A stretch of DNA of 64,000 nt. It comes from Thalassospira sp. ER-Se-21-Dark. Its GTDB lineage: Bacteria; Pseudomonadota; Alphaproteobacteria; Rhodospirillales; Thalassospiraceae. The notes under the pieces are model-generated. The model worked only from the letters and a program-made list of their open reading frames with translations. It was not told the origin of the DNA and did not search any database. The stretch's first letter is position 1. Each line of letters opens with the position of its first letter. The translations under genes were made by a program, and so were the position numbers. Positions 1 to 7,395 of the stretch are shown here, one piece after another. The DNA lies in contig NZ_VDEZ01000002.1 in the NCBI RefSeq assembly GCF_017922435.1, forward strand, positions 62,001-126,000. Reading direction: 5' to 3'.

Positions 1-1
1 T

Positions 2-193
2 GTGGCGGTGATGGATGCTGGTGTGATTGTCGAAGAGGGCGCGGTTGAAGGCATCTTTGCCGATCCGAAACACGCGACGACCCAGTCACTTCTGGCCGAT
101 GAATTCATGGATTTCCGCGCCGGATCGGATGCGAACAGCACCGCCAAAGTCAACACAAATACCAGCGGCGTTGCCGCCGGGCAGGAGGGCTAA
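2..193 (+). CDS. metN: MetN, methionine ABC transporter ATPase, C-terminal end (partial)
   Basis: Only the last 63 codons are inside the window; the gene begins upstream. The visible part has the end of an ABC ATPase domain (D-A-G-x-I-V-E-E-G, then a segment like the 'x-x-IFADPKH' that follows the H-loop in MetN) and a short tail rich in Ala, Asn and Thr. MetN hydrolyses ATP to drive D/L-methionine uptake through MetI. The identity rests mainly on the next two genes, which are clear MetI and MetQ. The stop is 3 bp before the metI start and the metI ribosome site lies inside the end of metN, so the two are translated from one message. Confidence 0.85.
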   Translation: MAVMDAGVIVEEGAVEGIFADPKHATTQSLLADEFMDFRAGSDANSTAKVNTNTSGVAAGQEG

Positions 194-196
194 GTC

Positions 197-856
197 ATGT
201 TTTCTACCCTTGCACCCATTCTGCTGCAGGCGACCGGTGAAACCCTTTATATGGTGGCCGTCTCGCTTTCGATTGCGACCGCCTTTGGCTTGCCGCTTGG
301 TGTGTTGCTGGCAACCTCTGGCCGGGGGGAGCTGTTTGAAGCCCTCTGGTTCCAGCGCGTTTTTGGCCCGCTGGTCAACGCAACCCGCTCGGTCCCGTTC
401 ATCATTCTGGCGGTGGCGATCATTCCGTTTACCCGCTTTGTCGTCGGCACCTCAATCGGCACGTCTGCTGCCATCGTGCCACTGACCGTCGCGGCCATTC
501 CGTTCATTGCGCGGATCATCGAAGGTGCCATGCGCGAAGTGGATGGCGGCCTGATCGAGGCGGCCCAGGCCATGGGTGCGCGTCCGGTACAGGTCGTGAC
601 CAAGGTGCTGTTACCCGAAGCATTGCCGGGCATCATTCACGGTCTGACTCTGACCGCGGTGACCCTGATTGGCTATTCCGCAATGGTTGGCGCCGTTGGG
701 GCCGGTGGGCTTGGTGATCTTGGTATTCGTTATGGCTATCAGCGTTTCCGCCCGGATGTCATGGCGGCTGTTGTCATCACGCTGATTGTCGTCGTGCAGG
801 TCGTGCAAAGCTTTGGCGACTATCTGGCGCGCAAGGCCGACAAGCGCAACATCTGA
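197..856 (+). CDS. metI: MetI, methionine ABC transporter permease
   Basis: This 219-residue inner-membrane permease forms the channel for methionine import with MetN and MetQ. Length matches the MetI family (about 217). Several hydrophobic segments are visible, and near residues 115-135 is the EAA-type cytoplasmic loop (G-G-L-I-E-A-A-Q-A-M-G-A) that docks on the ATPase. The ATG at 197 follows AGGAGG (183-188) with an 8-base gap. It sits between metN and metQ in the usual order for this transporter. No regulatory element for the operon is visible because its promoter lies outside the window. Confidence 0.93.
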   Translation: MFSTLAPILLQATGETLYMVAVSLSIATAFGLPLGVLLATSGRGELFEALWFQRVFGPLVNATRSVPFIILAVAIIPFTRFVVGTSIGTSAAIVPLTVAAIPFIARIIEGAMREVDGGLIEAAQAMGARPVQVVTKVLLPEALPGIIHGLTLTAVTLIGYSAMVGAVGAGGLGDLGIRYGYQRFRPDVMAAVVITLIVVVQVVQSFGDYLARKADKRNI

Positions 857-944
857 GCATCTCATCGACCAAAATCCGAATGTGAGGATTGCTCACATTT
901 GTCAAATTCCCGCACAAACCCAAATGAAATCAAGGAGTTTTACA

Positions 945-1745
945 ATGCGGTTTTTCCTTAAACTGACGGCGGCTGCCGTTCTGGCATCCGCACTCACCGG
1001 TCAGGCACTGGCCAACGATGCGATCAAAATCGGCGTTACCCCGGGTGCGCATGAAGAAGTCATGGAAGAAGTCGTCAAGGTCGCGGCCACCAAGGGCCTG
1101 GACATCGAACTGGTCAGCTTCTCGGACTATGTCATTCCGAACCAGGCGCTGGATGATGGCGATCTTGATGCCAACAGCTTCCAGCATGTGCCGTATCTTG
1201 ATAACCAGATCAAGGATCGCGGGTATGAGCTTTCGGTGGTCGGCTATAACATCCTGACACCGATGGGCATTTATTCCAACAAAATCAAAAGCCTGGATGA
1301 GCTGGCCGATGGCGCCGAAGTCGGCATTCCGAACGATCCGACCAATGGTGGTCGTGCGTTGCTGGTCCTGCAATCCCATGGCCTGATCAAGGTTGATCCG
1401 GCAGCGGGCCTCGTGGTCAGCCCGCTTGATATCATCGAAAACCCGAAGAATATCAGCTTTGTAGAGCTTGACGCTGCACAGCTGCCGCGGTCGCTTGATG
1501 ATCTGGATGCCTCGGCGATTAACACCAACTATGCGCTCGAAGCCGGTCTGAACCCGATCAAGGATTCGATCGCGATCGAAGGCAATGACAGCCCGTATGC
1601 CAATGTTATTGTTACCCAAACGGCGCGCAAGGACGAGCCGTGGGTCAAGACGCTGGTTGAAGCTTACCACGATGAGGCGGTCCGCAAATTCATCGAAACC
1701 AAGTATGAAGGATCGGTCCTGCCGGTATTCAAACTTCCTGAATAA
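945..1745 (+). CDS. metQ: MetQ, methionine-binding periplasmic protein
   Basis: This 266-residue NlpA/MetQ-family protein captures methionine in the periplasm for MetNI. It begins with a Sec signal peptide (positively charged start, hydrophobic core, cleavage likely after A-L-A near residue 23). There is no lipobox cysteine, unlike many MetQ lipoproteins, so it should be soluble in the periplasm. The mature part starts D-A-I-K-I-G-V-T-P-G, typical of the family. The ATG at 945 is chosen because AAGGAG lies 7 bases upstream and the signal peptide starts there; an open frame further upstream has no such support. A strong terminator follows. Confidence 0.93.
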   Translation: MRFFLKLTAAAVLASALTGQALANDAIKIGVTPGAHEEVMEEVVKVAATKGLDIELVSFSDYVIPNQALDDGDLDANSFQHVPYLDNQIKDRGYELSVVGYNILTPMGIYSNKIKSLDELADGAEVGIPNDPTNGGRALLVLQSHGLIKVDPAAGLVVSPLDIIENPKNISFVELDAAQLPRSLDDLDASAINTNYALEAGLNPIKDSIAIEGNDSPYANVIVTQTARKDEPWVKTLVEAYHDEAVRKFIETKYEGSVLPVFKLPE

Positions 1746-1770
1746 TCATCGCGATTATTCAAAATAATTG

Positions 1771-1807
1771 AAAAGTCCCGCCGGAAACACGTCCTGCGGG
1801 ACTTTTT
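1771..1807 (+). terminator. Intrinsic terminator after metNIQ
   Basis: An inverted repeat AAAAGTCCCGC / GCGGGACTTTT with a run of T ends the metNIQ message 25 bp after the metQ stop. Confidence 0.9.
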
Positions 1808-1866
1808 TATGTCCGGATCAAACAGCGCCCAAAATCCAATTGTATGAGGATTTGAGTTCGCCCGAT

Positions 1867-3174
1867 TTAGACATCGGCAAACAGGACATGATCGGCGGTC
1901 AGATCATCCTTGTTGGTATCTTCGATAATCACGCCAAATGTCCATGGATCGCCGTTGCTGAAATCGACATAGAGATCATCGCCGGTCTGGGTGGTGTGAT
2001 CGAGGAAGCTGTCGAAATCCGTGATGCCGGAGCGTTCCTGAAGATCGTGTGTCAGAAGCAGCGTATCGGGGTGATTGCCGGTTTCGTCCCGGTCACCGGT
2101 TTCAAACCCGACAACCCGGTCACGACTTGAGGCCTCGGCATCGAAAACAAAGGTATCATTGCCGCTATTGCCTTCAAGCCAGTCATTGCCGGCCCCGCCC
2201 GATAAAAGGTTGTCACTGAAAATCGGATCACCAACGGGACCGGCGCGCAGCGTATCATGCCCATCGCCACCATAAAGCGAGACGTCATACCAATCACCGG
2301 TGAGCGTATCATTTCCGGCTTCGCCATGGATGTTTTCGCCGACAATGAAGTCATCACCATCGCGGCCATAGATCGTATCCTCGCCCTTGTTGCCGATGAG
2401 GCGGTTGTCCTCGTCATCGCCAATGATCAGGTCGCCCTGATTGCTGCCATCGACGTTCTCGATGTCGATGAAATGATCACCGGTGCGGCCCATGCCGGTT
2501 TCAAGATTGATGACCGGTTGCGGTCCATACTCGCCGTAAGGCGCATCATTGCCCCATCCGGCAATGTAACTGATGGTGTCATTGCCGTCGCCGCCATCAA
2601 AGGTGTTCACCCGGTCTTCTGAAAAGTCGGTGCTGGCAGCGGCATAGAACGTATCGTCACCGCCTTGTCCTTGCATGACGTCGCCGGTATCAGTGCGGTT
2701 GTAATGTTGATAGAAGGCATTGTTGCCGTCATCTCCGATCAACACATCGCCATAGGTCGTATCGCGGATATCTTCGATATTGGAGTAGCGGTCACCTTCG
2801 GCATCACTGCCCCGCCCAATACCGGTTTCCAGATTGACATAGACGCCTTCGTTTTCGGGATTGCTACTATATCCGAAGCTGATTTCATCGCGGCCCGGGC
2901 CGCCATCAATCACATCGGCCCCCGGGCCACCGGTCAGTTCATCATTGCCCGGCCCGCCAATCAGCGTGTCGTTGCCGTCACCGCCATCAAGTTCGTCATG
3001 CCCGGCCCCGCCATCGAGCGTATCGTTGCCAGGCCCGCGATAGCCGCCGGAAAGAGAATCATTCCCGCCAAGGGCACGAATGTAATCGTCACCCTCAAGC
3101 CCGGATATCCGGTCATCCTGTTCTGTTCCAATCAGATTGTCGTCACCCTCGGTTCCTACGATGTAATTAGCCAT
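1867..3174 (-). CDS. RTX-type calcium-binding repeat protein
   Basis: This 435-residue acidic protein consists almost entirely of hemolysin-type nonapeptide repeats (G-G-x-G-x-D-x-L-x), dense from residue 5 to 105 and again from about 240 to 350. They build a calcium-loaded beta-roll. Between these blocks are two copies of a segment of the form V-N-L-E-T-G-x-G-R followed by a N-I-E-D-I or D-I-E-N-V motif. No protease, lipase or other catalytic domain is visible. The C-terminus ends in a hydrophobic L-F-A-D-V, suiting export by a type I system, but no such exporter lies nearby. The ATG at 3174 has AGGAG 6 bases upstream; an in-frame ATG at 3189 does not. It is likely a secreted or surface protein; its function is unknown. 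Confidence 0.88.
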   Translation of the reverse strand: MANYIVGTEGDDNLIGTEQDDRISGLEGDDYIRALGGNDSLSGGYRGPGNDTLDGGAGHDELDGGDGNDTLIGGPGNDELTGGPGADVIDGGPGRDEISFGYSSNPENEGVYVNLETGIGRGSDAEGDRYSNIEDIRDTTYGDVLIGDDGNNAFYQHYNRTDTGDVMQGQGGDDTFYAAASTDFSEDRVNTFDGGDGNDTISYIAGWGNDAPYGEYGPQPVINLETGMGRTGDHFIDIENVDGSNQGDLIIGDDEDNRLIGNKGEDTIYGRDGDDFIVGENIHGEAGNDTLTGDWYDVSLYGGDGHDTLRAGPVGDPIFSDNLLSGGAGNDWLEGNSGNDTFVFDAEASSRDRVVGFETGDRDETGNHPDTLLLTHDLQERSGITDFDSFLDHTTQTGDDLYVDFSNGDPWTFGVIIEDTNKDDLTADHVLFADV

Positions 3175-3304
3175 GCCAGTCTCCTGCATGAAGTGCCTTT
3201 ACCCCGGCAATCCAAGGTTGCGTCGGAATTTTGGCGACTTGATGACTGGTTGCCGACGGGCTTGTTCCGAGAGGAATTTCTGGGCAAATGGCAGAAACAA
3301 CACA

Positions 3305-3329
3305 GGCCCGCAATCATGTATTGCGGGCC
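3305..3329 (-). terminator. Hairpin downstream of the ABC-F tail copy
   Basis: A perfect 10-bp stem (GGCCCGCAAT / ATTGCGGGCC) with a 5-base loop lies between the ABC-F tail fragment and the RTX gene. On the minus strand it is followed by TGTGTTGTTT, a weak U-rich tail, so it may terminate the DUF899 transcript. Confidence 0.5.
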
Positions 3330-3358
3330 CGTATGTTGATCAGATTGAGATGAGGGTG

Positions 3359-3508
3359 TCAGGCGACCATCGCGTCGTATTCTTCCTGCTTGTCGCGCCA
3401 TTTCTGTTCGACCATGGCAAGTTCGTTTTCGATCTGGCCAAGTTCCTTTTGGATGTCGGCCAGTTTTTGGGCGTTGGCGTCTTCGTAAAGCGACGGATCA
3501 TGGATCAT
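3359..3508 (-). pseudogene. 49-codon copy of the C-terminal end of the ABC-F ATPase gene
   Basis: This short frame encodes a near copy of the last 46 residues of the ABC-F protein at 7396-9297: both share D-P-x-L-Y-E-D-A-N-A at the start and Q-E-E-Y-D-A-M-V-A before the stop. The nucleotide match covers 3359-3505 and 7396-7540, and most differences are at third codon positions. Homology ends right after the stop codon and just before the first shared residues. The frame begins at an ATG (3508) only 15 bases past the stop of the DUF899 gene and in the same frame as it; no ribosome site is visible. The protein would be a lone coiled-coil hairpin arm. It is probably a gene remnant left by recombination with a related allele, but the intact frame means a small expressed protein cannot be excluded. 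Confidence 0.75.
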
Positions 3509-3523
3509 CGGAGTTTGTGCTGA

Positions 3524-4252
3524 TCAATGGCAGCATGCGCCCGCAGATTTCTGGTCTTCATACTGATCGTGCAGCTTTACCCAATCCATCGTGCCGTTTT
3601 CGTTGCGGCCAAAGGGCGTGAGATCAAGAAAGGCATGCGCTCCGATCAGCGGATCGCCCCCACGGCTGTAGGACGAATAGGTATGGAAAATCTCGTTCGT
3701 GTCGGGATCGCGGTAAAACACGCTGATGCCGTGCAAGTCTTCCATCTTGCCGCTATAGGGCGCGAAATTGTAGGTCGTCTTGCCCGCCGCGACATCATCG
3801 GGGCGGAAGGAGGCATCAAAATCATAATTGAAATCGCTGCCATGCGAGGACACCCATGGGAAATGCCAGTTCATCCGTTTCTTGAAGGGCAGGAATTCCG
3901 CCAGCGGGGCACGCGAGACCACCATCAGGGTCACGTCATGATGACGCAGATGCAGATTGGCTCCGTCAAAATGATCGGCAAGGAAGGAACAGCCGTCACA
4001 GCCTTCTTTCCAGCCGGGACCGAACATGAAGTGATAGACGATCATCTGACTGCGACCGTCAAACAGATCGCCGAGCGATTTTTTGCCGTCTGGCGTGTCG
4101 AACATATATTCCTTGTCGACCTTGACCCAGGGCAAGGCACGGCGTTCTTCACACAGACGGTCCCACGCACGCATATGGTCTTTTTCACGTTTCAGGTGCG
4201 CCTTGCGGGCTTCGAGCCATTCTGCGCGGGAGACGATTTGGGGACGGGTCAT
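3524..4252 (-). CDS. DUF899 family thioredoxin-like protein
   Basis: This 242-residue protein belongs to the DUF899 family, a thioredoxin-fold group related to peroxiredoxins. Family marks are the segment with W-V-x-V-D-K-x-Y-x-F (about 45-55), M-I-V-Y-H-F-M-F-G-P (about 70-80) followed by a C-D-G-C-S motif in the redox loop, and a late F-x-T-Y-S-S-Y-x-R-G-x-D block. It ends with A-C-C-H. The start at 4252 is chosen over an upstream ATG because AAGGAG lies just ahead of it. Its substrate is unknown. It lies downstream of the MFS exporter gene on the same strand, about 95 bp away. Confidence 0.85.
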   Translation of the reverse strand: MTRPQIVSRAEWLEARKAHLKREKDHMRAWDRLCEERRALPWVKVDKEYMFDTPDGKKSLGDLFDGRSQMIVYHFMFGPGWKEGCDGCSFLADHFDGANLHLRHHDVTLMVVSRAPLAEFLPFKKRMNWHFPWVSSHGSDFNYDFDASFRPDDVAAGKTTYNFAPYSGKMEDLHGISVFYRDPDTNEIFHTYSSYSRGGDPLIGAHAFLDLTPFGRNENGTMDWVKLHDQYEDQKSAGACCH

Positions 4253-4347
4253 ATCGGTTCTCCTTTTCCGTCGGGTTCGTCGGGGGGGGAATGTTTCCCG
4301 TGTGTCGGGCACCGCCGAGATCGACGCAGTGCCCGTGCCTCGTGTTT

Positions 4348-5997
4348 TTAGTCGACGCGACCAGCCGCACAGGCTGCCGGTTGCAGGGCAGGGTCGATTT
4401 CCGTATCGCCATCCGGGCTGTCATTGGAATCGGCGTCAGATCCTGCATCGGTCTCTGCCTTGGCATTGCGCAAGACGATGACGGTGCCAATCGCAGACAA
4501 AACCATCAGAAGCGCACAGATGATTGAAATCACCTGCAAGCCGTCGGAGAAGGCTGTGCGGGCCTGTAACAAGACGTCACCGGCCAAGCCGGACCGGGCG
4601 TCAGCCAGCGCATGGACGGCACCACCCAGCGTACTGCGGAGCGCATCAATCGCCCCGGCTGTGAGATTGGCGGGGAGGTCGGTATCAAGCATGGCGTCGC
4701 GATAGATTGCGGTGCCGACACTGCCCAGAACGGCAATGCCCAATGCCCCGCCCAGTTCGGCGCTGGTTTCGGACATGGCCGCAGCCGATCCGGTGCGGTC
4801 GGTCGGGGCGGCCGTGACCACCATATCGGTACAGATCATTGCAACCGGTGTGATGCCCAGTGAAAAGATCGCCGCCCCGGTGGCAAGAATATAAAGACTG
4901 CCGACGGCGCCAGGCAGTGACAGCAGGCAAAACCCGAACGCGGTCAGGACAAGGGCGCCCGTCATGACCGAGCCGGGGCGAAACCGGCCCAGCAAAACCG
5001 GGGCCCCGAGCGATCCGACAATGCCCGAAACGGTGGCGGGCAGCATGGCCAGGCCGGCCTGAATTGGCGACAGGCCAATCACCAGTTGCAGGGACTGGGA
5101 CAGGAACATGAAATAGGCCATCCCGACAAAGATCGCGGCCGTCTGAATGACAATCGGAACCGAAATCGTCCGGCGATACAAAAGGCCGAGATCCAGCAGC
5201 GGGTCGTCGAGGTTGCGCTGACGGCGGATGAACGCCCACATGCCAAGAAGGCCAAGCACGACGGCGGCGAATGCTTCGGTGCCAACGCCATAGGCGGCCA
5301 TAACCTTTACGCCGTAAATGATTGCAAGGATCGAGGTGAGCGAAAGTGCAGCACTTGGCAGGTCGATCCGCCCGAATTTTTCCGCCCTGTGTTCGGGCAG
5401 TAGGACGGGTGCAGCAAGCAATAGCAGCACCATCACCGGCACATTAAGCAGGAAGACCGCCCCCCACCAGAAATAGCTTAGCACCAGCCCGCCAAGCAAC
5501 GGACCGGCCGCCGTGCCGACCATGAAGGTCGTCATCCAGGCGGCAATGGCAAAGGAGCGTTCCTTTTCATTAAGAAACATGTTGCGGATCAGCGATAGCG
5601 TCGAGGGCATCAGCGTGGCCCCGGCCACACCCAGAACCCCGCGCGCGAAAATCAGCATTTCCGAGGTGTCGGCAAAGGCGGCCAGCACCGATGCCGCCCC
5701 GAAACAAGCAGCCCCGATCATCAGAAGCTTGCGCCGCCCGATGCGGTCGCCAAGCGTGCCCATTGTGATCAGCGATCCGGCAATGAAAAAGCCATAGATA
5801 TCAACAATCCACAGCAACTGGTCACTGGTCGGGTTGAGGCTTGCGGTCAGATGCGGCACGGCAAGATGCAGGACGGTCATGTCCATGGCGATCAAAAGGC
5901 AGGGCAGGGCCAAAACCAGAAGGCCGATCCATTCGCGGTGGGTAGCCTTGGTGTCGGTGCCTTGCGCGGCAGTTTCGAGGTGGCTTGGGGCGCTCAT
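4348..5997 (-). CDS. MFS drug exporter, DHA2 (14-TMS) family
   Basis: This 549-residue membrane protein has the length and pattern of DHA2 proton-driven multidrug exporters such as SmvA/QacA. After a short cytoplasmic start come about 14 hydrophobic segments. The loop after helix 2 carries motif A (G-D-R-I-G-R-R-K), and helix 5 carries the antiporter motif C region (G-V-L-G-V-A-G-A). Two acidic residues in helix 1 (A-M-D-M-T) are typical of this family. The C-terminal 40 residues are Asp/Glu-rich and likely cytoplasmic. The ATG at 5997 has AGGAAC upstream; the open frame extends 52 codons further but lacks any start signal. No adjacent regulator of its own is seen. The substrate cannot be told from sequence. 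Confidence 0.9.
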   Translation of the reverse strand: MSAPSHLETAAQGTDTKATHREWIGLLVLALPCLLIAMDMTVLHLAVPHLTASLNPTSDQLLWIVDIYGFFIAGSLITMGTLGDRIGRRKLLMIGAACFGAASVLAAFADTSEMLIFARGVLGVAGATLMPSTLSLIRNMFLNEKERSFAIAAWMTTFMVGTAAGPLLGGLVLSYFWWGAVFLLNVPVMVLLLLAAPVLLPEHRAEKFGRIDLPSAALSLTSILAIIYGVKVMAAYGVGTEAFAAVVLGLLGMWAFIRRQRNLDDPLLDLGLLYRRTISVPIVIQTAAIFVGMAYFMFLSQSLQLVIGLSPIQAGLAMLPATVSGIVGSLGAPVLLGRFRPGSVMTGALVLTAFGFCLLSLPGAVGSLYILATGAAIFSLGITPVAMICTDMVVTAAPTDRTGSAAAMSETSAELGGALGIAVLGSVGTAIYRDAMLDTDLPANLTAGAIDALRSTLGGAVHALADARSGLAGDVLLQARTAFSDGLQVISIICALLMVLSAIGTVIVLRNAKAETDAGSDADSNDSPDGDTEIDPALQPAACAAGRVD

Positions 5998-6147
5998 ATC
6001 TTGTTCCTGTGTTTCCTTGGTGGTGGCGTATGGGTGGCCGCCTTGTATTTTATTGTGTGTTGTTTTGCGGTGCTGTCTGGATGCCCGCCCCCCGCCTTCG
6101 TGACGGCAGGCTTTGCGGGCATGACGGAACCGGGTGTTCTTTATGCT

Positions 6148-6175
6148 CGTCACTCCCGCGCAGGCGGGAGTCTAT
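6148..6175. repeat. Palindromic repeat (CTCCCGC..GCGGGAG), copy 1
   Basis: A 28-bp unit, CGTCACTCCCGC / GCGGGAGTCTAT around a short loop, resembles the dispersed ATTCCCGC-GCGGGAAT palindromes common in proteobacterial intergenic DNA. A second copy in reverse orientation lies at 7330-7357, so the pair flanks the ArsR-SRPBCC operon. Confidence 0.6.
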
Positions 6176-6247
6176 GGTGCAGCGGTGGTGCTGCGGTTTC
6201 CATTCACGGCAATGCTCGGGCCTCAACCGTGATTGAGGTCAAGGGCT

Positions 6248-6760
6248 TTATGAGGCCGCCGCGAAGAGGGTTTCGAGTTTGTCTAGCGCGCTGTTCCAGC
6301 CGCCATTGTGACCGTCGCGGGCGGCCTCGTCGGCGAATTGTTCGTGATGCAGGACAAGGATGGTGGCCTTGCCGTTATCGTCCGGCGCAAGGGTCAGTGT
6401 GACGTGCGATTTGCGTTCTGGCATGGTGATCCATTGCCAGCTAAAGGACAGCTTTTGGTTAATTTCAACCGCGTCATAGGTGCCGCTGACATCGTGAATT
6501 TCACCATCCGGTCCGGGTTCCTTGAAGCGGATGCGAAACGTGCCGCCGACGCGGGCATCAACGGTGGCGTCCAGCGTCTGGCACTCATGCGGTCCCCACC
6601 ATTGCGCAAGTTTTTGCGGATCGGTCCAGGAGGCAAAGACCATTGCGGGCGGGGCGGCAATACGTCGCCGGATGGTCAGACTTGGGTTTTCGTCTTGCGG
6701 GGATGTTTGCTTTCGCGGGGGCTGTTGCGGTTGCGGTTGCGGTTGCGGTTGCGGTTGCAT
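6248..6760 (-). CDS. SRPBCC (AHSA1-like) domain protein
   Basis: This 170-residue protein has one START-like SRPBCC domain of the AHSA1 type from about residue 27, with the family marks I-x-A-P-P-A-x-V-F-x-x-W-T-D-P-x-x-x-x-x-W-W-G-P. Such domains bind hydrophobic ligands; the ligand here is unknown. Its start overlaps the stop of the upstream ArsR gene in a TAATG, so the two are translationally coupled, a common pairing for this family. The first 12 residues are an unusual Pro-Gln repeat encoded by a perfect hexanucleotide repeat (6725-6754). Confidence 0.88.
   Translation of the reverse strand: MQPQPQPQPQPQQPPRKQTSPQDENPSLTIRRRIAAPPAMVFASWTDPQKLAQWWGPHECQTLDATVDARVGGTFRIRFKEPGPDGEIHDVSGTYDAVEINQKLSFSWQWITMPERKSHVTLTLAPDDNGKATILVLHHEQFADEAARDGHNGGWNSALDKLETLFAAAS
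6725..6754. repeat. Hexanucleotide tandem repeat (TTGCGG)5
   Basis: Five perfect copies of TTGCGG lie inside the start of the SRPBCC gene and encode its Pro-Gln leader. A gain or loss of one unit changes the protein by two residues without shifting the frame. Confidence 0.85.
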
Positions 6761-7146
6761 TACCGGTCCTCCTGATCCTGCGGGGCGGCGGGATGTGTCG
6801 GTGTCTCGTTCTTTGCCGCGTTCTCGACAAAGGCGGCCAGCCGATCAAGCCGATCCGTCCAGAACCGTTCATAGCGCTTCAGCCATTCCATGGCGTGCGC
6901 CATCTTTTCGGGTTGAAGCCGGACGCGCACCGTGCGCCCGGTTTTTTGCCGGGCAATCAACCCTGCACCTGACAGCACGTTGAGATGCTTCATCACCGCA
7001 GGCAATGACACATCAAACGGCTCTGCCAGTTCGCTGACCGAAAGCGCGTCTTCGTCTTGCTCCAGCCGGGCAAGGAGGGCCCGGCGCGTCGGATCGGCGA
7101 GGGCGGCAAAAATGTCGTTCAGTTCGGCTTCTTGATACTTAACCAT
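6760..7146 (-). CDS. ArsR-family transcriptional regulator
   Basis: This 128-residue winged-helix repressor has the ArsR core near its start (F-A-A-L-A-D-P-T-R-R-A-L-L) and the recognition region S-L-P-A-V-M-K-H-L-N-V-L. No metal-binding cysteine motif is present, so it is probably not a metal sensor; it belongs to the group paired with SRPBCC proteins. The start at 7146 (M-V-K-Y) fits the family. An in-frame ATG 12 codons earlier is possible but would lie upstream of the predicted transcription start. A 24-bp palindrome covers the start codon and the -10 box, implying that the pair represses itself. Confidence 0.88.
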   Translation of the reverse strand: MVKYQEAELNDIFAALADPTRRALLARLEQDEDALSVSELAEPFDVSLPAVMKHLNVLSGAGLIARQKTGRTVRVRLQPEKMAHAMEWLKRYERFWTDRLDRLAAFVENAAKNETPTHPAAPQDQEDR

Positions 7147-7182
7147 GAGGTTAAGTATTGAGGAAAAAATCGACTGAGTCAA
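7135..7182 (-). promoter_or_regulatory. Promoter and 24-bp operator of the ArsR-SRPBCC operon
   Basis: On the minus strand TTGACT (7182-7177) and ATACTT (7158-7153) are 18 bases apart. A perfect palindrome, ATACTTAACC-ATGA-GGTTAAGTAT (7135-7158), spans the -10 box and the start codon. The expected transcription start falls at the A of the ATG (7146), so the message is probably leaderless. Confidence 0.65.
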
Positions 7183-7216
7183 TCATGGGTTGTTTGCGGC
7201 GGGATAAAAACATATC

Positions 7217-7242
7217 GCTCCTGACAAGCTGGTGTCAGGAGC
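7217..7242 (-). terminator. Hairpin downstream of the ABC-F gene
   Basis: A perfect 10-bp stem (GCTCCTGACA / TGTCAGGAGC) with a 6-base loop is followed on the minus strand by GATATGTTTTT. It lies 150 bp past the ABC-F stop and may end that transcript. Confidence 0.5.
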
Positions 7243-7329
7243 AGTGTGGGACCCAGGTTTTTCAGGCAGGCGGGAAGGGAGCGTTGCGCCGTAATCGGAG
7301 AGATCATCGGGCGGGCGCGTATGGCATAG

Positions 7330-7357
7330 ATGGATTTCCGCTTGCGCGGGAATGACG
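7330..7357. repeat. Palindromic repeat, copy 2 (inverted)
   Basis: ATGGATTTCCGC / GCGGGAATGACG around a short loop matches the unit at 6148-6175 in the opposite orientation. Confidence 0.6.
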
Positions 7358-7395
7358 GGCTTTCAAGGCGCGGGGAATAGGTGGGCGGTGGTGGC

